From: Pseudomonadota bacterium
GTDB lineage: Bacteria > Pseudomonadota > Gammaproteobacteria > Burkholderiales > Methylophilaceae
Assembly: GCA_020053735.1 (NCBI GenBank)
Contig: JAGVMP010000007.1
Coordinates: forward strand, 62,001 to 126,000
Length of the DNA: 64,000 nt
Direction: 5' to 3'
Of this stretch, positions 16,148 to 24,342 are shown one piece after another. The position numbers were made by a program, and so were the translations under genes. The first letter of the stretch is position 1; each line of letters opens with the position of its first letter. The notes below the pieces were generated by a model. That model was not told the DNA's origin. It saw only the letters and a list, made by a program, of their open reading frames with translations, and ran no database searches.

Positions 16148-16512
16148 TCTTTTATTAGCTCCAGCAGGGCGTTGACAAGTTCATCATCGGTAAATGGTTT
16201 ATATAAGAAGCCGTTTGCACCATTTTTCAAGGCTTCAATGGCCGTGGCTTTGTCACTAAGCGCAGATACTATTAAAATCCTGGCTGTGGGGTCTGACTCA
16301 ACCAATAACGTGGTGCATTCAACGCCATCCATTTCTGGCATCGTCAAATCCATGGTCACAATTTCTGGGCGCGTCGCAATAAATAAAGCGACAGCCTCAG
16401 CACCATTGCTTGCGTAACCGACAATCTCGATAGGCGGCAATCTAGCGTCTACCATAATTCTAGAAATACGACTCCGGATAATATTAGAGTCATCGACAAT
16501 CATAAGCTTCAT
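16144..16512 (-). CDS. Stand-alone response regulator receiver (CheY-like)
   Basis: This 122-residue protein is a single receiver domain with acidic pocket Asp7/Asp8, phosphoacceptor Asp55 (VTMDLTMPEMDG), a serine switch in IVSALS and Lys105 in LYKPF. No output domain is present. It overlaps the sensor gene upstream and the CheX gene downstream by four bases each, so the three are co-translated. Phosphate most likely comes from the Hpt domain of the sensor and is removed by the CheX partner. Confidence 0.9.
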   Translation of the reverse strand: MKLMIVDDSNIIRSRISRIMVDARLPPIEIVGYASNGAEAVALFIATRPEIVTMDLTMPEMDGVECTTLLVESDPTARILIVSALSDKATAIEALKNGANGFLYKPFTDDELVNALLELIKE

Positions 16513-18614
16513 ACAACGGCCTCAGTAGCATTTAAGTTAATAGAAGGTTTAGCATGTTTAGAAAGGCGGAAAGCAAACTGGGTGAAGACGTCTGCTTTGG
16601 TGTCTATTTTGAGGTCGCCACCAATTTCGTTGATGAGTGACTGCACTAGGTCCATGCCAACACCGCGACCTGCGTCTTTATCTGGGTTATCGGCAGTAGA
16701 AAAACCAGGCTCGAAAAGTTTGCCAACGATTTCTTTGTCTGATAACTGACTCACAATCTCATTTGAGTAACGACCGGAAGCAATCATAGAGGTACGGATG
16801 CGACTTGGCACGATGCCTTGGCCGTCATCGCGTACAATAAAATCAATGGCACCCTCAGGATTCATTAGGGCGCTAATGAGTATTTCGCCGTGTGCTGATT
16901 TGCCTTTAGCGAGCCTGATACTAGGCGTTTCGATGCCGTGATAGATGCCGTTGCGTATCAATTGAATAGCAATCTGCTGCAATTGATGCGCAGTTTTAGT
17001 TTCCATTCGATCTAATAAATCAAGATTGAGCTTAAGTTCAACATTCTTGTTTTGATTCTGGCACACTTGCTCGGCTAGGCGCTTTAAGTTGTTGCTCACA
17101 CTGGTCGAGATGGTCGGTGGTTTGTAGGCGCTACTGTTCACTTGGCGATACTCTTGAATTACGTTCACAATCGTCTCAATTTGCCTGATTTGATCAAGCA
17201 TGGCGCTCAGCATCACTGGCAAACTTAAAATCTCTTGTGCATCCCAACTGGTTTTTTTGCGCAGTGATACCAAGTTTTCTTCAAATTGATGCGCCTGTGT
17301 TTCAATCGCCTCTAAACCTATTGCCGCGGCCTCGCCTTTGATGGCGTGAATAATACGGAAGCACTGATTGGCAAGTTCACCTTGATTCGCAGCGCGTTTA
17401 TCCGCATTCGCCAATATCACGTTCAAGGCATCTAGGCCAGTCTGTGCATTATTTAAGAATTGACGTAATTGGAAGGTGTCCACCTGAAGTAACTTTTTGA
17501 GTAACTCCAGATTGATGCTGGACTGACCTTTGAGTTTAGACAACTCTTCTGCCTGGGTCACTTGTTCGGTCACGTCTTGCACGGTGACTAGCAAGTGCAG
17601 AACACGCTTTTCTTCAACCACACGGTTGAATTGGAAGCTTAAGTAGCGCGGTGTGGTGTCATTTTTGGTCTGCACTTTTACTTCAGTCAGTGGGTTTAGG
17701 CTAAGCATCAAGCTTTCTTTGACCTTGTTGCCGAATAACAACTCGATATAATCTTTAGCAGAGGCATATATCTCGGCTGACACTAACTGCTCAAGTACTG
17801 GCATGAAAGGCATGTTGGCAGTAATTTCGTGTTGCAATATCTTGCTGACGGAGCTTGAGAATTGGCTACCGACTGAAAGTTGTGGGTCTAACAAAATCAA
17901 ACCCTCTTTAACGGTATTCAAAATCTCGGTAGTTTCACGTTGCGCTTTTTCAATCTCGCCATCTGCGGAGCGCAGTTTACGCAGCGCATTGAACACGATG
18001 TTGGCAAATAGCAACAATGACAGCACCATTGCGATGGTTTGAATCAGTTGCAGGTTTCTTGCTTTAGTTTTTGTGTTTTTTTCCAGCTGTGTGGTGAGGT
18101 CATTCATCAGTTTTAATAACTTGAGATTATGCTCACGTGCGTAATCTGTCGCCATATCCAATCTAATGTCATCGATATACGTGCTATTGATCACGGGGAC
18201 TAGCAACTGTTTATATGGTTGCCAAATGCGCAATGCTTCATCTACAGAATGTTTGGCGACACCATCACTGACTTTCTCAAGATAAACAGGCCTCTCATCA
18301 CCACCGACTACCGTCCCACCTGATTTGAATCCGTTGAGCGTGGTATCAAAGAGAGAGCTCACTTTTTTGAGTTCAGCTGTGTTTTTAGGGTCAAGCTTGC
18401 CCTGAGCTGCATCTACTTGCATGGTCAATAGCACCTTGGTGGTTCGTTGTGACAACATCCTTTGTCGACCAGACAAGTTAATCGACACCGCATCATTATG
18501 GAGTGTAGATGAGGTGTAGAAGTTAAGGCCGAGCACAGCTAGGTTGAAGACTAAGAACAGGCTAACGGCAAATATAATGCCAAGATATTTGTTGAGCGTG
18601 CTTTTGCTGGACAT
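16509..18614 (-). CDS. PilJ-type sensor with Hpt and CheA-like ATPase domains
   Basis: This is a 701-residue membrane sensor. Helices at about 12-30 and 188-208 enclose a periplasmic PilJ-type domain whose first helix reads NLSGRQRMLSQRTTK (about 46-60), like the nitrate-binding P-box region of NarX/NarQ. Next come a PAS-like segment (about 225-350) and an Hpt module with IIHAIKGEAAAIGL (His423). A HATPase domain follows (QLIRNGIYHGIETP, VRDDGQGIVPSRIR, AGRGVGMDLV, about 540-685). There is no classical DHp helix or CheW domain, so it resembles a short membrane-bound CheA. With the receiver and CheX it forms a self-contained relay beside the nitrate genes. Nitrate sensing is inferred from the P-box likeness and location. 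Confidence 0.85.
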   Translation of the reverse strand: MSSKSTLNKYLGIIFAVSLFLVFNLAVLGLNFYTSSTLHNDAVSINLSGRQRMLSQRTTKVLLTMQVDAAQGKLDPKNTAELKKVSSLFDTTLNGFKSGGTVVGGDERPVYLEKVSDGVAKHSVDEALRIWQPYKQLLVPVINSTYIDDIRLDMATDYAREHNLKLLKLMNDLTTQLEKNTKTKARNLQLIQTIAMVLSLLLFANIVFNALRKLRSADGEIEKAQRETTEILNTVKEGLILLDPQLSVGSQFSSSVSKILQHEITANMPFMPVLEQLVSAEIYASAKDYIELLFGNKVKESLMLSLNPLTEVKVQTKNDTTPRYLSFQFNRVVEEKRVLHLLVTVQDVTEQVTQAEELSKLKGQSSINLELLKKLLQVDTFQLRQFLNNAQTGLDALNVILANADKRAANQGELANQCFRIIHAIKGEAAAIGLEAIETQAHQFEENLVSLRKKTSWDAQEILSLPVMLSAMLDQIRQIETIVNVIQEYRQVNSSAYKPPTISTSVSNNLKRLAEQVCQNQNKNVELKLNLDLLDRMETKTAHQLQQIAIQLIRNGIYHGIETPSIRLAKGKSAHGEILISALMNPEGAIDFIVRDDGQGIVPSRIRTSMIASGRYSNEIVSQLSDKEIVGKLFEPGFSTADNPDKDAGRGVGMDLVQSLINEIGGDLKIDTKADVFTQFAFRLSKHAKPSINLNATEAVV

Positions 18615-18702
18615 GACTACCCCTTTATTTTTTAATTAAAAGATGCAACTTATTAGAGGTCACCGTCGTTGGTGGGAATTAAAACTAAGGAGTTGTGATT
18701 CA

Positions 18703-18743
18703 CTGACGCGTTATCTTGGTAAGCCGTTTTACCAATGCGTCAG
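18703..18743. repeat. Two-part inverted repeat upstream of the sensor gene
   Basis: Outer arms CTGACGC/GCGTCAG and inner arms TTGGTAA/TTACCAA are both perfect, separated by GTTATC on the left and a single T on the right, with loop GCCGTT. It lies about 90 bp upstream of the sensor start. There is no T tract on either side. It could be an operator or an mRNA leader structure. Confidence 0.6.
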
Positions 18744-18770
18744 TCAATCTATTGTTCTGTTTATTACTGT

Positions 18771-18803
18771 CTGTGTCACCAAAGTTGAACTTTAGTGACA
18801 CAG
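18771..18803. repeat. Inverted repeat after the porin gene
   Basis: Arms CTGTGTCAC and GTGACACAG are perfect (9 bp) and enclose a second match AAAGT/ACTTT. It lies 40 bp after the porin stop, in the position expected for the end of the nasT-nrt transcript, but no T tract follows on the minus strand. It may instead be a 3'-end stabilising structure. Confidence 0.55.
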
Positions 18804-18842
18804 ATTGTTACTAGTATTTTACTAATCTATATACTAGATGTT

Positions 18843-20309
18843 CTAGAACGTGTACATCGCCGTTAACCAAAGTTTTTCAGTATCGTGAAAACGGCCACGG
18901 TTGCCAGCAACATTGTTGGCAACGTTTGGTGTTGCAGCATAACGGTCATCTTCTGTAAATTTGCCGTACTCTACTTTAGTCATCCAGTTTTTGTCGATAT
19001 TCCAAGTGGCTGCTACATTCCACTCCTTGCCGTATTTGTCACCATTGGTCGCCGTACCACCACCTACGGTGTTGAAGTCTTCATCAGCATTAATGAAGTG
19101 ATAATCGGCAAAAAACAAGAAGTTACCCCATGCGTAAGTCGCGGTAATAAAAGTATCTTTAATGCCAGATCTTGGTGTTGCTAAAAATTTATCTACCCAG
19201 CCTTGGAACAAGTGATTAGTACCGAATGGCGTTTGGAATGCATATTCATTATCGTTACTGGATAATAACTCTTGATCTACGCGGAAGTTGAAACTATCAA
19301 AACCTAAGCCGCCACCAATTTTGTAGTAGTGTGCATCAATGCGCTTGTCGCCATCTGCATAGTCGCTTTGTTTTGCGTACTCAGCCGTGTAGTGCGCTCT
19401 AAAGTTAGGGCTAAATGGACGTGTACCATCTAAACGTAAGCCAAAGATTTTGTTTGATTGGTCTGCATTAATGTTAGGTACCCCAGCGTTATTTAGCGCA
19501 CCTGCACCAAACCATGCGTTACCAAACCCTAGTTGATTAATATTGGACAAGTAGCCATAGCCGACTAAACTTTCAGTTGGAGAAATGCGATATTTAATAT
19601 TAGCGACTTCTAAATTTCCATCACGTTGTTCGGTGGTGATTTGTGTTACTTTTTCGAAATGGGCAGCGAAAATTTCGGTATCGGGTAGACTTTTATTTAA
19701 TACTGAAACACCGTCAAATACTTGCATGACTTGTCTAAAACCAATATCACCAATAAAACGCACATTGTCTAAATTGACTTGTTGACGACCTAAACGAACA
19801 CGCGTGTTTTTAACGCCTGTCCAGTCGATGTATAGTTGATTTAAACCGGTGTAAGATGGGTCAATCACTTTGGCGTATTCAATATTTCTGCTTTGATTTG
19901 ATGCGCCATTAACCAATATATTATTGGTGCTATCGTTAAAGTTATCTATTAGTTTGGTCACATTAATCAATTGTGCCGCGATGCTGAAGTTATGATACGG
20001 TGCGGTTTGCCAGCCAATTAAGCTCCGTACAGTTAATGCATCAGCATCTTTTAATTCTTGCGCTGCAGTAGGGTTAGCAGTCCCGTTGGCAAAAGTAGGC
20101 GGTTGAGCACCATCTTGTTCAACTGCTTCGTAACGCAATCTAAAGCTAGTTAAGTTTTTACCTTCTTTTACAGCGTCCATAAATGTGTATTCATCTTCTG
20201 GCGCTGGCGCATCTTCTGCATACGCTGAATTAAGCGTAGAGATTGCTAACAAGGTTGCCAAAGTAATTGTTTTAATTGGCCAGTTTTTTGTTACTAATGT
20301 GTTCTGCAT
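18843..20309 (-). CDS. Outer-membrane porin, alginate-export-like family
   Basis: This 488-residue protein has a signal peptide (about residues 1-31, ending NSAYA) and a long beta-barrel region with alternating hydrophobic and polar residues. RVRLGRQQVNLDNVRFIG is a typical strand-turn motif. It ends in the phenylalanine-terminated strand LWLTAMYTF that marks outer-membrane proteins for BAM. It resembles the alginate-export/porin family, but its place as last gene of the nasT-nrtABD transcription unit argues for nitrate or anion passage rather than alginate secretion. That role is an inference from context. Confidence 0.78.
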   Translation of the reverse strand: MQNTLVTKNWPIKTITLATLLAISTLNSAYAEDAPAPEDEYTFMDAVKEGKNLTSFRLRYEAVEQDGAQPPTFANGTANPTAAQELKDADALTVRSLIGWQTAPYHNFSIAAQLINVTKLIDNFNDSTNNILVNGASNQSRNIEYAKVIDPSYTGLNQLYIDWTGVKNTRVRLGRQQVNLDNVRFIGDIGFRQVMQVFDGVSVLNKSLPDTEIFAAHFEKVTQITTEQRDGNLEVANIKYRISPTESLVGYGYLSNINQLGFGNAWFGAGALNNAGVPNINADQSNKIFGLRLDGTRPFSPNFRAHYTAEYAKQSDYADGDKRIDAHYYKIGGGLGFDSFNFRVDQELLSSNDNEYAFQTPFGTNHLFQGWVDKFLATPRSGIKDTFITATYAWGNFLFFADYHFINADEDFNTVGGGTATNGDKYGKEWNVAATWNIDKNWMTKVEYGKFTEDDRYAATPNVANNVAGNRGRFHDTEKLWLTAMYTF

Positions 20310-20342
20310 AATTAATATCCCTTTTTAAAAAATTGTCTAAAC

Positions 20343-21143
20343 TTAAGCGGCTTTTTTAGCGTGACGCTCATATAAAAATTTAAGAATTTCACTACGTAAA
20401 TGGTTGTAATGCTTATCTTCAGCGAGTTGCAAACGGTTGCGCGGTTTTGGTAAGTCCACTGTTAAAATTTCCCCAATCCCAGCGGCTGGCCCATTCGTCA
20501 TCATCACAATGCGATCAGAAAGTAATACTGCTTCATCCACATCGTGCGTCACCATGACAGCGGTTGCGCCAGATTTCTGCATGATTTTCATCAGTTCATC
20601 CTGCAACCCAGCGCGCGTTAATGCATCTAGTGCGCCAAATGGTTCATCCAGCAATAACACTTTGGGTTCCATTGCCAATGCTCTAGCAATGCCCACGCGT
20701 TGCTTCATGCCGCCAGAGATTTCACTAGGGCGTTTATCAACTGCATGATTTAAGCCCACTAAATCTAACGCGGCGTAGGTGCGCTCATCTTGCTGAGCCG
20801 ATGTTTCGCTGCCAAAGACACGCTCAACTGCTAAATGCACGTTCTCGAAACAGGTGAGCCAAGGTAGCAAAGAGTGGTTTTGAAACACCACCGCGCGCTC
20901 AGGACCTGGTTTAGAGATTTCACGGCCAGCGCAGAATAAATTGCCAGTTGTTGGTTGTAATAAACCAGCAATTAAGTTCAGCACTGTCGATTTCCCACAA
21001 CCAGAGTGGCCAATAATAGAGACGAATTCCCCTTCCTTAACGCTTAAATTAATGCCTTTAAGCGCCTCAAAAGTCCCCTTTTTAGTATTGAATGTCATGT
21101 TCACATCTTCTAGATACACATATCTATCTGCAACAGCGTTCAT
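20343..21143 (-). CDS. nrtD: Nitrate ABC transporter ATP-binding protein
   Basis: This is the ATPase of the nitrate uptake ABC transporter. The 266-residue protein has Walker A GHSGCGKSTV (about 44-53), Q-loop FQNHSLLPW, signature SGGMKQRVGIARA and Walker B VLLLDEPFGALD, followed by the switch histidine in VMVTHDVDEA. It belongs to the nitrate/sulfonate/taurine group. There is only one ATPase gene, without the NrtA-like C-terminal extension of cyanobacterial NrtC, so NrtD is the closer name. The start overlaps the nrtB stop by four bases. Confidence 0.92.
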   Translation of the reverse strand: MNAVADRYVYLEDVNMTFNTKKGTFEALKGINLSVKEGEFVSIIGHSGCGKSTVLNLIAGLLQPTTGNLFCAGREISKPGPERAVVFQNHSLLPWLTCFENVHLAVERVFGSETSAQQDERTYAALDLVGLNHAVDKRPSEISGGMKQRVGIARALAMEPKVLLLDEPFGALDALTRAGLQDELMKIMQKSGATAVMVTHDVDEAVLLSDRIVMMTNGPAAGIGEILTVDLPKPRNRLQLAEDKHYNHLRSEILKFLYERHAKKAA

Positions 21144-22042
21144 AGTTTTGCCTCCTCATAACTAAAGCGTTTGGCGATAGCGATTAGCCCTTGCTCTAGC
21201 AGCAAGCCGACAATGCCAACCACAAAAATGGCGATGATGATGTGTTCTACATTCAAGTTGTTCCACTCATCCCATACCCAAAAGCCAATACCTACGCCAC
21301 CTGTCAGCATTTCTGCCGCCACAATCACTAGCCATGCGACGCCGATAGAAAGGCGTACACCAGTGAGCACATAGGGTAGGGCGCTGGGCAGTAAAATTTT
21401 GGTCAATATTTTCCACTCACTTAAATTAAGTACCTTGGCCACGTTCATGTAGTCTTGCGGTACTTTGCTCACGCCTACTGCCGTGTTAATGACCATTGGC
21501 CAAATCGCCGAGATGAAAATGACCCAAATCGCCGCTGGGTTGGCTGCTTTAAATACTAATAAACCGATAGGCAACCAAGCCAATGGTGAAACTGGGCGCA
21601 GTAAGCTGATAACGGGTGCTGCCATTCGTGATAAAAACGTAAAGCGACCTATCATAAACCCGAGCGGAATCCCAACTAGTGCCGCCATGCCAAAACCAGC
21701 CGCTACACGCTTAAGTGAGTTAAGAATGTTCCAGCCTATACCTTGGTCGTTTGGACCATTGATATAAAACGGGTCACTAAATAACACGACTGCCGCTTTG
21801 TATGTGGATACGGGACCTGGCAAGCCTTGCGACTGTGCCGAGACCACACTCCAAATTGCCATCAGAAACAGTAATCCAAATACTGGAGGCACAAGGTGCT
21901 CCATCAGCGTGCTACCTTGTATTGCCCATGACCTAACAGGCTTTTGAGGCTGAGGCGATACCTCAACTAATGCTAGTTTTGGTGTTTCAGGGTTTGCTTT
22001 CGACATGTCTTTACTCTCTTTATGAATAGGTACAACGCTCAT
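21140..22042 (-). CDS. nrtB: Nitrate ABC transporter permease
   Basis: This is the inner-membrane permease of the nitrate ABC system. The 300-residue protein has about six helices and a conserved permease loop around LRPVSPLAWLPIGLLVFK. The NtrB/NasE-like run IWPMVINTAVGVSKVPQDY ahead of the coupling helix region is typical of nitrate and nitrite transporters. The N-terminal 45 residues are a hydrophilic cytoplasmic extension, and an internal ATG at residue 13 may be an alternative start. Confidence 0.92.
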   Translation of the reverse strand: MSVVPIHKESKDMSKANPETPKLALVEVSPQPQKPVRSWAIQGSTLMEHLVPPVFGLLFLMAIWSVVSAQSQGLPGPVSTYKAAVVLFSDPFYINGPNDQGIGWNILNSLKRVAAGFGMAALVGIPLGFMIGRFTFLSRMAAPVISLLRPVSPLAWLPIGLLVFKAANPAAIWVIFISAIWPMVINTAVGVSKVPQDYMNVAKVLNLSEWKILTKILLPSALPYVLTGVRLSIGVAWLVIVAAEMLTGGVGIGFWVWDEWNNLNVEHIIIAIFVVGIVGLLLEQGLIAIAKRFSYEEAKL

Positions 22043-22084
22043 AAAAACTCCTTAAATTCGTTAGGCTAAATTTGTTTGGCTTAT

Positions 22085-23389
22085 TTAAGCTTTGATTTTA
22101 AAGCCTGCTGCATATGCTGCAGGATCTTTACCATCCCATACCACGCCATCCATCAATTTACTAGAACGCATAGGGTCTTTAGGTACAGAGACACCGACTT
22201 GGCTGGCTGCTTCTGAATAAAGTGCAATTTGATTTACTTTTTTAGCAACGCCTAAATAATCAGGGTCCGTTTTCAACATGCCCCAGCGTTTGTGCTGCGT
22301 TAAGAACCACATGCCGTCAGATAAGTAAGGGAATGGTACTGCGCCGTCGTTATAAAACTTCATGTAGTTTGGGTCTTTCCATTTTCTGCCGTTGCCGTTG
22401 TCGTAATCACCCAAGAAGCGGCCCAAAATCACATCTTTTGGTGCATTGACATATGATTTGGCAGAGATAAGCTCTGCCACTTTGGCGCGATTTGCAGTTG
22501 CATCGATATACTTACTTGCTTCTAAAATAGCCATCATCATGGCGCGTGCTGTATTTGGATTTTTTGCCACAAACTCAGCGGTGCTACCTAATACTTTTTC
22601 TGGGTGATCTGTCCAGATATCTTGCGAAGTTGCTACGGTGTAGCCAATTTTGTCGTAAATTGCACGCGCATTCCAAGGTTCGCCCACACAGTAGCCATCC
22701 ATATTACCAATACGCATATTGGCCACCATCTGCGGTGGAGGAACGACGATATTTTTAACGCCTTTGACTGGGTCAATACCATTGGCTGCAAGCCAGTAGT
22801 TCAACCACATCGCATGCGTACCAGTCGGGAAGGTTTGCGCAAAGGTAAAGTCACGGTTCTCGTTCGCCATCACGCGCTTTAAGGTTTTACCATCTTTTAC
22901 GCCTTTATCTTTGAGTTGATTGGATAAAGTAATGCCTTGGCCGTTATGGTTTAACGTCAATAAGACTGACATGTCTTTTTGTTGACCGCCAATGCCCATC
23001 TGAACACCGTAAATCAAGCCATACAATACATGCGCGGCATGCAACTCGCCATTCACCACTTTGTCACGTATACCAGCCCAAGAGGCTTCCTTAGAAGGGG
23101 TGATTTTGATACCATATTTTTTATCAAAACCCATTTCTGCTGCAACAATAATAGGGGCACAATCTGTCAGTGGGATAAAGCCGATTTTAACTTCGGTAAT
23201 TTCTGGTGCATCTGAACCTGCTGCATGAGCCATATTTTTAATTCCCGCTGGCATGATGTTTAAAGCTGCTGCGGCACCAAAAGCACCTGCAATGCTTTGC
23301 CTGAAAAACTGGCGACGGCTAGCATCAACTGAGCTGGTGGTGTCTATTGTGTTAACAACTGTCACGTCGGTTTTGTCTTGATCTCGCAT
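22085..23389 (-). CDS. nrtA: Nitrate ABC transporter substrate-binding protein
   Basis: This is the periplasmic nitrate-binding protein. The 434-residue protein has a twin-arginine signal (SRRQFFRQSIAGAFGAAAAL, about residues 24-43). The NrtA fold is seen in KIGFIPLTDCAPIIVAAEMG, VLYGLIYGVQMGIGG and MDGYCVGEPWNARAI. AAGGAAAC lies just before the ATG. Transcription must pass the ANTAR hairpins and terminator in the 205-bp leader after nasT. Proteins of this family also act as NasS, the nitrate sensor that holds NasT. No separate nasS gene is present in the window. Confidence 0.94.
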   Translation of the reverse strand: MRDQDKTDVTVVNTIDTTSSVDASRRQFFRQSIAGAFGAAAALNIMPAGIKNMAHAAGSDAPEITEVKIGFIPLTDCAPIIVAAEMGFDKKYGIKITPSKEASWAGIRDKVVNGELHAAHVLYGLIYGVQMGIGGQQKDMSVLLTLNHNGQGITLSNQLKDKGVKDGKTLKRVMANENRDFTFAQTFPTGTHAMWLNYWLAANGIDPVKGVKNIVVPPPQMVANMRIGNMDGYCVGEPWNARAIYDKIGYTVATSQDIWTDHPEKVLGSTAEFVAKNPNTARAMMMAILEASKYIDATANRAKVAELISAKSYVNAPKDVILGRFLGDYDNGNGRKWKDPNYMKFYNDGAVPFPYLSDGMWFLTQHKRWGMLKTDPDYLGVAKKVNQIALYSEAASQVGVSVPKDPMRSSKLMDGVVWDGKDPAAYAAGFKIKA

Positions 23390-23452
23390 TTTGTTTCCTT
23401 TTACTCAAAGTTTTTAACTACAAAAATTGTTACTTACAAAAGTTTTACCCAT

Positions 23453-23500
23453 AAAAAAAGCGCCTTAACAACGAGGGGTTAACCTCATTACTAAGACGCC
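23453..23500 (-). terminator. Intrinsic terminator in the nrtA leader
   Basis: In the RNA sense GCGTCTTAGTAATGAGG pairs with CCTCGTTGTTAAGGCGC, with several G-U pairs, around a short TTAACC loop. Seven T follow at once (plus-strand A tract 23453-23459). It lies between the ANTAR hairpins and nrtA and would stop transcription unless antiterminated. Confidence 0.85.
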
Positions 23501-23522
23501 TTTGTCTTTTATTACAATATTT

Positions 23523-23571
23523 ATGCCAGCTTTGGCATGGTAATTACTATCTTGCATGCCCATCGTTGGGC
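23523..23571 (-). promoter_or_regulatory. Tandem ANTAR-type RNA hairpins in the nrtA leader
   Basis: Hairpin 1 is GCCC-AACGAT-GGGC (23571-23558) and hairpin 2 is ATGCC-AAAGCT-GGCAT (23538-23523) on the minus strand. Each has a six-base loop with A at position 1 and G at position 4, the feature shared by RNA targets of ANTAR proteins. They lie 24 bases after the nasT stop and about 22 bases before the base of the intrinsic terminator. This is the standard layout for NasT/NasR antitermination. Confidence 0.87.
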
Positions 23572-23594
23572 GGCAGAATTACTACTTAATACAT

Positions 23595-24173
23595 TTAAAC
23601 AATTAACATTTTCGCTGCTTCAATCAGTTGGTGCGATAAATCTGCTAAACGCATATTTTTTTTCATCGCCATATTGCGCAATAAACTGTACGCTTCTTCC
23701 TCATCAATTTGGCGTTGTCGCATCATTAAACCTTTTGCACGCTCAATCACCTTGCGCTCATCCAACTTAAGATTTGCCATATTGAGTTCAGAGCGCAAAT
23801 GTTTGAACTCTTCAAATCTTGCTACTGCTGCATCTATCACTGGTATTAGCCTTTCACTAGGAATATCGCCCACTACATAAGCACTCACGCCCGCCTGTGT
23901 GGCGATTTTAATTTTCTCTTTATCACCATCATGCGTAAACATCACCACTGGGCGTGAATCATTCATGGTCATCACGCAAATATTTTCTAAAGTGTCGCGA
24001 GAAGGTGATTCAGTATCAATAATGACAATATCAGGTTTTACCTCACAACATTTTGCTTCTAAATTTATCGTATTTTCAACATGTGCTACTACCTCAAACC
24101 CATTTTCAATTAATGATTGCTTCAGAGGTTTGCTACGTTTGATGTCATTATCAATAATCATCACTTTTAACAT
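23595..24173 (-). CDS. nasT: Nitrate-responsive antiterminator NasT (REC-ANTAR)
   Basis: NasT is an RNA-binding antiterminator for nitrate assimilation leaders. The 192-residue protein has an N-terminal receiver-like domain (MIIDND, PDIVIIDTESPS) and a C-terminal ANTAR domain (about 130-187: LDERKVIERAKGLMMRQRQI, EEEAYSLLRNMAM). It is the first gene of the nrt operon, and its presumed RNA target lies just downstream. In known systems NasT is held by NasS until nitrate binds. The predicted sigma-54 start point falls about one base before the ATG, so the message may be leaderless, or the start may be the ATG of codon 5. No Shine-Dalgarno sequence is visible. Confidence 0.92.
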   Translation of the reverse strand: MLKVMIIDNDIKRSKPLKQSLIENGFEVVAHVENTINLEAKCCEVKPDIVIIDTESPSRDTLENICVMTMNDSRPVVMFTHDGDKEKIKIATQAGVSAYVVGDIPSERLIPVIDAAVARFEEFKHLRSELNMANLKLDERKVIERAKGLMMRQRQIDEEEAYSLLRNMAMKKNMRLADLSHQLIEAAKMLIV

Positions 24174-24184
24174 GACTAAGCGTT

Positions 24185-24200
24185 AGCAAATGTCATGCCA
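24185..24200 (-). promoter_or_regulatory. Candidate sigma-54 promoter of nasT-nrt operon
   Basis: On the minus strand the sequence is TGGCATGACATTTGCT. It matches the consensus TGGCAYG-N4-TTGCW, with GG and GC exactly ten bases apart. The predicted start point is about 24174. Confidence 0.75.
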
Positions 24201-24288
24201 TGTACGTTTTTTTGGTTATATGTTTGATTTAATTATATAAATATTGCATTAAGCTCGAGTGCCTTATTTGTGCATCAAGTTATCCTGC

Positions 24289-24303
24289 GCACAAAAAAAG
24301 TGC
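24289..24303. promoter_or_regulatory. Candidate NtrC-binding site upstream of nasT
   Basis: The sequence GCACAAAAAAAGTGC fits GCAC-N7-GTGC. It is centred about 122 bp upstream of the predicted nasT start point. The flanks (TGC before, AAT after) are the same as those of the box at 15610-15624. Confidence 0.65.
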
Positions 24304-24342
24304 AATCGCACTAAATTATCAAAACAGTAGTGGGTGAATAAT

